From JANPPS01 sp043758105 (GTDB taxonomy: Bacteria > Pseudomonadota > Alphaproteobacteria > Acetobacterales > Acetobacteraceae), in contig JAYVOF010000169.1 in NCBI GenBank assembly GCA_043758105.1, positions 1-10,660 of the forward strand: DNA of 10,660 bases, written 5' to 3'. The position numbers were made by a program, and so were the translations under genes. Position 1 is the first letter of the stretch. Every line of letters begins with the position of its first letter. A model generated the notes under the pieces. That model saw only the letters and a program-made list of their open reading frames with translations, ran no database searches and was not told the DNA's origin. This document shows, piece by piece, positions 6,319 through 10,660 of the stretch.

Positions 6319-7164
6319 ATGACCAGCCTGCAAGCCTTCGTCATCGCCATCCTTCAGGGTGCCACCGAGCTGTTCCCCATCAGCAGCCTCGGCCACGCGG
6401 TCGTGCTGCCGGCCCTGTTGCATTGGGGGATCGACCAGCGCTCGACCGAGTTCCTGCCGTTCCTCGTGCTTTTGCATACCGGCACCGCGGCGGCCTTGCT
6501 GCTGTATTTCTGGCGGGATTGGCTGGCCCTCGCCCAGGGCGTGATCGGGGCGGGCGCGCCGGAGCGGGTGCGGGAGTCGCGGCATTTGCTGCTGCTGATC
6601 GTCATCGCCACCATCCCGGCCGTCATTCTCGGCTATGGGCTGAACAAGGTGTTCCGGGAGCTGTTCGCCGCCCCCATCATCGCCGCCGGGTTCCTGGTGT
6701 TGAACGGAGCGATGCTGCTGTTCGGTGAGCGGTTGCGCGCTGGGTCGCGCGCGGTGCAGACGCCGAAGCGGCTCGGCCTCATGACCCCGACCGACGCGCT
6801 CATTATTGGGGCCTGGCAGTGCCTGGCGCTGTTGCCGGGCTTGTCGCGGGCGGGGGCCACGATCGTCGGCGGATTGCTGCGCGGGCTCGATCATGAGAAC
6901 AGCGCCCGATTCTCTTTCCTGATCGCGCTGCCGATCATCGTCGGCGCCACGGTGCTGGAGGTGCCGCATCTGCTGCGGGACGGCATCGCACCCGGCGTGC
7001 TGCAGACGGCGATGCTGGCCGCGATCGCCGCCGGGATCACCGCCTGGCTCGCGACCGCGTTCCTGATGCGGTATTTCCGGGACCACGATTCCTGGGCGCT
7101 CAAGCCATTTGCGCTCTATTGTATCGTGTTCGGTGCCGGGTCCATCGCCTGGCTGCTGCTGTGA
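6319..7164 (+). CDS. uppP: Undecaprenyl-diphosphatase UppP (BacA family, divergent TELFPISSLGH subfamily)
   Basis: A 281-residue polytopic inner-membrane enzyme that dephosphorylates undecaprenyl pyrophosphate to recycle the lipid carrier for peptidoglycan and other envelope polymers. Its activity is also linked to bacitracin resistance. Motif 1 is LQGATELFPISSLGH at 12-26 (Q13, E17, S22, S23, H26), where the classical form is EGLTEFLPVSSTGH. Motif 2 is PGLSRAGATI at 173-182, keeping S176 and R177 but with Ala in place of the usual Ser of SRSG. The TELFP-SSLGH form matches a second UppP subfamily that I recall from Burkholderia-like genomes. Several long hydrophobic helices span the length, which is normal. 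The start has GGAG 8 nt upstream. The TGA stop overlaps the GTG start of the next gene. Confidence 0.93.
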   Translation: MTSLQAFVIAILQGATELFPISSLGHAVVLPALLHWGIDQRSTEFLPFLVLLHTGTAAALLLYFWRDWLALAQGVIGAGAPERVRESRHLLLLIVIATIPAVILGYGLNKVFRELFAAPIIAAGFLVLNGAMLLFGERLRAGSRAVQTPKRLGLMTPTDALIIGAWQCLALLPGLSRAGATIVGGLLRGLDHENSARFSFLIALPIIVGATVLEVPHLLRDGIAPGVLQTAMLAAIAAGITAWLATAFLMRYFRDHDSWALKPFALYCIVFGAGSIAWLLL

Positions 7165-8000
7165 TCCGCTGGGTTCGTGGCGTCCTGCTGGCGGCCGGAG
7201 CCACCGTCCTGGCTGCCGCCGAGCCGGCGTCCGCCGAGCCTGTGCCCGCCGAGACTGTGCCCGTCGAGCATTCGCCCGTTTCCACCGTGCCGCTGTCCCG
7301 GCTGGAAACGGCGTGGTGGCGCACCCGGCATCAGGACAAGCTGGCGGAGATCGCCGCACTCACCCGGTCCGGCGGCCATGTCGATCTCGTCTGGCTCGGG
7401 GACAGCATCACCCAGGATTGGGAGCTCGCGGGCCCGGCCGAGTGGCAGGAATTCGCGCCAGTCTGGCGGCATTTCTACGGCGACCGCCACGCGCTGAACC
7501 TTGGGTTCAAGGGGGATACGACGGCGCATTTGCTGTGGCGGATGCAAAATGGCGAGCTGGATGGCCTCACGCCGAAGGCAGTGGTCATCCTGATCGGCGC
7601 CAACAACATGGGCCGCGTGCACTGGACCGCGCCGCAAACGGTGGCCGGCATTTCGGCGGTGGTGGACGAGGCGCATCGCCGCCTGCCGGCCGCCCGGATC
7701 ATCCTGCTTGGCGTGCTCCCCAGCATCCGGTCCAATTACGTGACCCGCACGACCGCGCGGGTGAACCACGCCTTGGCCGAGCGCTACCCGGCCGGGGCGC
7801 TGCCGTGGCTGATTTTCGTCGATGCCACGCCGCTGTTCCTGCACGAGGGTCAGGTGGACCGGACGCAATTCCTGGACGACCAACTCACCCCGCCCGACCC
7901 GCCCTTACATCCGAACCCGGCAGCCCAGGCGCATGTGGCACAGACCATCGAGCCGCTGGTGGCCGCAGCGCTCGGCGACCGGGTGCGTCTGGCGCGCTAA
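7161..8000 (+). CDS. Secreted SGNH/GDSL-family hydrolase
   Basis: GTG at 7161 is chosen because it overlaps the uppP stop (GTGA), giving a 279-residue protein with a clean signal peptide: basic MIRWVR, hydrophobic 7-20, and cleavage near AAA at 20 or ASA at 25. The SGNH blocks are visible: WLGDSITQDWE with nucleophile S82, NLGFKGDTT with G118, LIGANNMG with N148, and a C-terminal D246/H250 in PPDPPLHPN. LLWRMQNGELDGL (124-136) is typical of the PAF-acetylhydrolase-like subgroup. These enzymes hydrolyse esters or act on acetylated glycans; the substrate here is unknown. The Asp-His block reads D-x-x-x-H instead of the usual D-x-x-H. Coupling to uppP suggests a periplasmic envelope role, but that is inference. 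An upstream in-frame ATG at 7119 lies inside uppP and is unlikely. Confidence 0.9.
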   Translation: MIRWVRGVLLAAGATVLAAAEPASAEPVPAETVPVEHSPVSTVPLSRLETAWWRTRHQDKLAEIAALTRSGGHVDLVWLGDSITQDWELAGPAEWQEFAPVWRHFYGDRHALNLGFKGDTTAHLLWRMQNGELDGLTPKAVVILIGANNMGRVHWTAPQTVAGISAVVDEAHRRLPAARIILLGVLPSIRSNYVTRTTARVNHALAERYPAGALPWLIFVDATPLFLHEGQVDRTQFLDDQLTPPDPPLHPNPAAQAHVAQTIEPLVAAALGDRVRLAR

Positions 8001-8013
8001 CCACCTTATCCTC

Positions 8014-8041
8014 TTGCATAATTTTTCACGGACCGTAAAAA
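8014..8041 (+). promoter_or_regulatory. AT-rich candidate promoter and dyad upstream of the DUF485-actP operon
   Basis: The gap 8001-8071 is distinctly AT-rich against its neighbours. TTGCAT (8014-8019) and TAAAAA (8036-8041) are spaced 16 nt apart and could serve as -35 and -10. The second half is a dyad: TTTTT-C-ACGG at 8022-8031 and CCGTAAAAA at 8033-8041, symmetric apart from one extra C. The dyad could be an operator overlapping the promoter. E. coli actP is controlled through its upstream gene acs; no acs gene is seen here. Confidence 0.3.
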
Positions 8042-8071
8042 GACCACAAGAATAAATTGGGGGACGAGACT

Positions 8072-8383
8072 TTGGACGACGCGATGGTGGCCCGCATCCG
8101 AGGCAATCCAGACTACATCGAATTAGAAAGGTCCCGCCGCGGCTTCGGCTGGACGCTGACCATTCTTATGCTTGCCATCTATTATGGCTTTATCATGCTG
8201 GTGGCATTCGCACCGAGCGTCATCGGTATGCCGCTCAGCGGGTCGATCACTGTGGGCCTCGTGCTCGGCATCGCGGTCATCCTGTCGGCCATTATCCTCA
8301 CCGGGATCTACGTGGTGCGGGCCAACGGCACCTATGACCGGCTCTCCGCCCGGGTCATTGCCACCAGCGGAGTTCGTCTATGA
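8072..8383 (+). CDS. DUF485 (YjcH-type) inner-membrane protein
   Basis: A small membrane protein of about 103 residues with two hydrophobic helices (WTLTILMLAIYYGFIMLVAFAP, so about 26-47, and about 59-83). It ends in the family-typical LTGIYVVRANGTYDRL. E. coli YjcH (104 residues) has the same layout and lies between acs and actP. TTG at 8072 is preferred: GGGGGA lies 7 nt upstream and the length fits the family. Alternatives are TTG at 8057 and ATG at 8084 (99 residues, weaker ribosome site). The stop overlaps the actP start as ATGA, so the two are translationally coupled. DUF485 proteins are assumed to assist the symporter, though the mechanism is unknown. No acs gene precedes it. Confidence 0.9.
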   Translation: MDDAMVARIRGNPDYIELERSRRGFGWTLTILMLAIYYGFIMLVAFAPSVIGMPLSGSITVGLVLGIAVILSAIILTGIYVVRANGTYDRLSARVIATSGVRL

Positions 8384-10038
8384 AGCGCGTTTCCTTCCTG
8401 GCCACAGGCCTCCTGCTGTCCATGCCCGCATGGGCCGCGGGCCCGCTCGAGGCCGGCACGATGCAGGCGACCAACTGGGTCGCGATCGGCATGTTCGTCG
8501 CCTTCGTCGCGCTGACGCTGGGCATTACCGTGTGGGCTGCGGGCCGCACCAAGACCACGAGCGATTTCTACACCGCGGGTGGCGGGATCTCCGGCTTCCA
8601 GAACGGCATCGCCATCGCCGGTGACTATATGTCCGCCGCGTCCTTCTTGGGCATCTCGGCGCTGGTCTATACGTTCGGCTATGACGGATTGATCTATTCC
8701 ATCGGCTTCCTCGTCGGCTGGCCGATCATCATGTTCCTGATGGCGGAGCCGTTGCGCAACCTCGGTCGCTTCACCTTCGCCGACGTCGTGTCCTACCGTC
8801 TGCAGGCCACCCCCATGCGCGCCATGGCCGCCACCGGCACGCTGGTCACGGTCGCGTTCTATCTGATCGCGCAGATGGTCGGCGCCGGACAATTGATCGA
8901 ACTGCTGTTCGGCCTGCAATACAGCTACGCCGTGGTCATCGTGGGCGTGCTGATGATCTGTTACGTCACCTTCGGCGGCATGATCGCAACCACGTGGGTG
9001 CAGATCATCAAGGCCTGCCTGTTGCTGTCCGGTGCAACGCTCATCTCCGTCCTGGTGCTGTCCAAGTTCAACTTTGACGTGAATGCGTTCTTGTCCAAGG
9101 CGATCGAGGTGCACGTCAAGCACGGTGCCATCATGCTGCCGGGTCCGCAGGTGCTGAACCCCATCTCGGCCATCTCGCTCGGCACCGCACTCATGTTCGG
9201 CACCGCCGGGCTACCGCATATCTTGATGCGCTTCTTCACCGTCAGCAGCGCCAAGGAAGCGCGGAAGTCGGTGTTCTGGGCCACGACGTTCATCGGCTAT
9301 TTCTATCTGCTGACGTTCATCATCGGCTTCGGCGCCATCGTGCTGGTCAGCACCAACCCGGAATACCTGGACGCCAAGGGCGCGCTCCTGGGCGGCGGCA
9401 ACATGCCCGCCATCCATCTGGCGCACGCGGTCGGCGGCGACGTGATGAAGGGCTTCATCTCGGCGGTGGCGTTCGCGACCATCCTGGCGGTGGTGTCCGG
9501 CCTCACGCTCTCGGGGGCCAGTGCCGTCAGCCATGACCTCTATGCCAGCGTGTTCCGCTTGGGCCGCGTGGCGGATGGGGCAGAGGTTCGGGTATCCAAG
9601 ATCACCACGGTGGTGCTGGGGATCCTCGCCATCGTGCTGGGCATCGTGTTCCAGAAGGTGAACGTGGCGTTCATGGTGGGCCTGGCCTTCGCCATCGCCG
9701 CTAGCGCCAACTTCCCGGTCCTGTTGCTGTCGATGCTGTGGCGCGGCCTCACCACCTGGGGCGCGTTTACCGGTGGGTTCGTGGGGCTGATCAGCGCCGT
9801 GGGCCTCACGGTGTTGAGCCCGGGCATCTGGGTCAACGTCCTCGGCAACCCGGCCGGTTCGGCGTGGTTCCCGTACACGTCCCCTGCCATCTTCACCATG
9901 CCGCTCGCGTTCTTCACCTGCTGGCTCGTGTCCACGCTGGACCGGAGCAAGACGGCGATGCGGGAGCGGGCGGCGTTCGAGGCGCAGTATGTCCGCGGCC
10001 AGACCGGCATCGGGGCGGAGGGAGCGTCCGCGCACTGA
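8380..10038 (+). CDS. actP: Cation/acetate symporter ActP (sodium:solute symporter family)
   Basis: A 552-residue SSS-family permease, close to E. coli ActP (549), that takes up acetate and similar short monocarboxylates with a cation. The N-terminus MKRVSFLATGLLLSMPAWAA looks like the cleavable signal peptide common in ActP. About 13 transmembrane helices follow. Family segments include DFYTAGGGISGFQNGIAIAG (62-81), DYMSAASFLGISAL beginning at 82, FADVVSYRL near 133-141, and GTAGLPHILMRFFTV in the middle. FISAVAFATILAVVSGLTL and SGASAVSHDLYA come later. The start has GGAG 7 nt upstream and overlaps the DUF485 stop. Codon use matches neighbours and there is no sign of damage. Acetate uptake points to an aerobe using overflow or environmental acetate. 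Confidence 0.96.
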   Translation: MKRVSFLATGLLLSMPAWAAGPLEAGTMQATNWVAIGMFVAFVALTLGITVWAAGRTKTTSDFYTAGGGISGFQNGIAIAGDYMSAASFLGISALVYTFGYDGLIYSIGFLVGWPIIMFLMAEPLRNLGRFTFADVVSYRLQATPMRAMAATGTLVTVAFYLIAQMVGAGQLIELLFGLQYSYAVVIVGVLMICYVTFGGMIATTWVQIIKACLLLSGATLISVLVLSKFNFDVNAFLSKAIEVHVKHGAIMLPGPQVLNPISAISLGTALMFGTAGLPHILMRFFTVSSAKEARKSVFWATTFIGYFYLLTFIIGFGAIVLVSTNPEYLDAKGALLGGGNMPAIHLAHAVGGDVMKGFISAVAFATILAVVSGLTLSGASAVSHDLYASVFRLGRVADGAEVRVSKITTVVLGILAIVLGIVFQKVNVAFMVGLAFAIAASANFPVLLLSMLWRGLTTWGAFTGGFVGLISAVGLTVLSPGIWVNVLGNPAGSAWFPYTSPAIFTMPLAFFTCWLVSTLDRSKTAMRERAAFEAQYVRGQTGIGAEGASAH

Positions 10039-10066
10039 TCGTCGTCAGCTTTACTGTCCTTAATAT

Positions 10067-10147
10067 CACCGGCGCGCCATGATGGTGCCCCGGTGTCGCC
10101 TTGTGGGAGGCCCTTATTGCGCGGGTCGGCACTTCCGCCGGCACCAT
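10067..10147 (+). promoter_or_regulatory. Leader with two mutually exclusive hairpins upstream of a small secreted protein gene
   Basis: The 123-bp gap after actP holds a hairpin with outer arms CACCGG (10067-10072) and CCGGTG (10090-10095) and an inner CGCC/GGTG pairing. The inner segment ATGGTGCC (10082-10089) is also a perfect 8-base complement of GGCACCAT at 10140-10147, which ends directly before the AAGGA ribosome site at 10148-10152. Only one of the two pairings can form at a time. A TAATAT -10-like box at 10061-10066 has no good -35. The first hairpin, lacking a T-run, might instead just mark the end of the actP transcript. Confidence 0.35.
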
Positions 10148-10161
10148 AAGGACCAGCCTCC

Positions 10162-10443
10162 ATGTCCATCTCCCGCCTGACGCTCGCGATCGTTGCCATC
10201 GGCGCCGTGTTCGGCACCCTGCCGGCGATGGCGCACACCCACCATCACGCCCGCCCGATGCACAGCCGTGTCCATTTGGTCGCGGCGACCACGGAGGCCA
10301 CTCCGGTGAAGCCGGTGGCGCCGGTGGCTAAGCCGGCCGCGGTAACGACAAGCCCTGGGCTGCCCACCACGTCGTCAGTCACGGCCGTGCCGTCCGCCAA
10401 GCTGCCGCGGGCCGCGCTACCGTCGATCGCGCCCAAGCTGTAA
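10162..10443 (+). CDS. Small secreted histidine-containing Ala/Pro-rich protein, unknown function
   Basis: 93 residues with a clear Sec signal peptide: MSISR, hydrophobic 6-20, and probable cleavage after AMA at 24. The mature protein would begin HTHHHARPMHSRVH, with six His in the first 14 residues, and then become disordered Ala, Pro, Val and Thr repeats (VKPVAPVAKP, 49-58) to the end. A His at mature position 3 fits the X-X-His N-terminal copper/nickel-binding (ATCUN) pattern, and the other His could add metal sites. AAGGA lies 9 nt before the ATG. I do not recognise a family. The gene is probably monocistronic, separated from actP by 123 bp and followed by intergenic repeats. It could be a periplasmic metal-binding or stress peptide, but this is inference only. 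Confidence 0.7.
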   Translation: MSISRLTLAIVAIGAVFGTLPAMAHTHHHARPMHSRVHLVAATTEATPVKPVAPVAKPAAVTTSPGLPTTSSVTAVPSAKLPRAALPSIAPKL

Positions 10444-10465
10444 AATCAACGGCTAGAGAGAGTGA

Positions 10466-10579
10466 CCCGTCATCGCGAGCCCCGTTTGGCGCGTGGCGAT
10501 CCAGGAGCAACATTGAGCAACATTCGCGCCTGTCGCCCCTGGAGTGCTTCGCCGCCAAGCGGCGACTCGCAATGACGGG
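10466..10579. repeat. Palindromic dispersed intergenic repeat (CGTCATTGCGAG type)
   Basis: Two long arms form an imperfect inverted repeat: 10466-10505, beginning CCCGTCATCGCGAG and ending ATCCAGG, and 10538-10579, beginning CCTGGAG and ending TCGCAATGACGGG. The 32-nt centre contains the 10-bp word GAGCAACATT twice in tandem (10505-10514, 10515-10524). Elements with ends like CGTCATTGCGAG and an inner ATCCAGG are a common dispersed intergenic repeat type in proteobacterial genomes. It could fold into a long hairpin downstream of the small secreted protein gene and act as a transcript end. Confidence 0.75.
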
Positions 10580-10630
10580 CCTTACACCAGCGGCCGCATT
10601 ATGTGACCTGTCCACAATGCAAGATCGTAG

Positions 10631-10657
10631 GGCGGATAAGCGCTTGCGCCATCCGCC
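10631..10657. repeat. REP-like palindrome at the right edge
   Basis: Arms GGCGGAT (10631-10637) and ATCCGCC (10651-10657) with an inner GCGC pairing form a compact hairpin. Preceded by GTAG, it matches the widespread GTAGGGCGGATAAGCGC type of palindromic intergenic repeat in proteobacteria. The window ends three bases later, so any partner copy is out of view. Confidence 0.65.
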
Positions 10658-10660
10658 ATG

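Noticed and set aside
6268..7359. Long minus-strand open frame of 363 codons over uppP
   Set aside because: Gln/Arg/Gly-rich composition typical of antisense frames in GC-rich genes. It lies fully opposite uppP and the hydrolase start, which have clear motifs.
8014..8041. Rho-independent terminator for the SGNH hydrolase
   Set aside because: The dyad is mostly A:T with a bulge and a tiny loop and is not GC-rich followed by T's, so a promoter or operator reading fits better.
8332..9123. Long minus-strand open frame over actP
   Set aside because: His/Gln/Asp-rich antisense shadow of a clear membrane transporter gene, with no recognisable domain.
10466..10579. CRISPR array or insertion sequence
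   Set aside because: There is only one inverted repeat and one tandem word pair, with no regularly spaced repeats and no transposase frame.
10379..10615. Minus-strand open frame of 78 codons at the right end
   Set aside because: It lies mostly within the palindromic repeat, and its sequence is just translated repeat.

Overview
This is a GC-rich, gene-dense window from a Gram-negative proteobacterium. Codon use, and an actP/DUF485 pair beside SMP-30, NIPSNAP and AsmA-family genes, suggest an alphaproteobacterium. Acetobacteraceae or another member of the Rhodospirillales is the best guess, but this is a gestalt judgement and not a phylogeny.

Left third (1-2495, minus strand): a three-gene operon related to E. 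coli yjfJKL. In transcription order it holds a DUF2491 (YjfK-like) protein with a long secreted or low-complexity N-terminal extension and a membrane helix, a four-helix DUF350 (YjfL-like) membrane protein, and a PspA/YjfJ-like coiled-coil protein that runs off the left edge. Spacing is tight (6 and 20 bp) with good ribosome binding sites, so the three are probably made together as an envelope-associated module. This is the most interesting part of the window. The parts are known families of poorly defined function, and the N-terminal extension on the DUF2491 protein looks unusual.

Middle (2496-6318): a 61-bp divergent promoter region leads to an SMP-30/gluconolactonase-type beta-propeller enzyme (plus). 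It converges with a small NIPSNAP-family protein (minus), and the two stop codons are 6 bp apart. A divergent AsmA-family envelope protein follows (plus). Next comes a remnant of a HigA-type antitoxin (minus) that lacks most of its DNA-binding half, in a small gene-poor patch with short repeats.

Right part (6319-10038, plus): a divergent-subfamily undecaprenyl-diphosphatase gene (uppP) is translationally coupled through a GTGA overlap to a secreted SGNH/GDSL hydrolase. After an AT-rich gap with a dyad symmetry comes the DUF485-actP acetate-uptake pair, coupled through an ATGA overlap. The end of the window holds a small secreted histidine-containing protein, whose leader could form alternative hairpins, and two palindromic intergenic repeats.

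No tRNA, rRNA, CRISPR array, intact insertion sequence or phage gene was seen. All calls come from reading sequence motifs. No database search was run.
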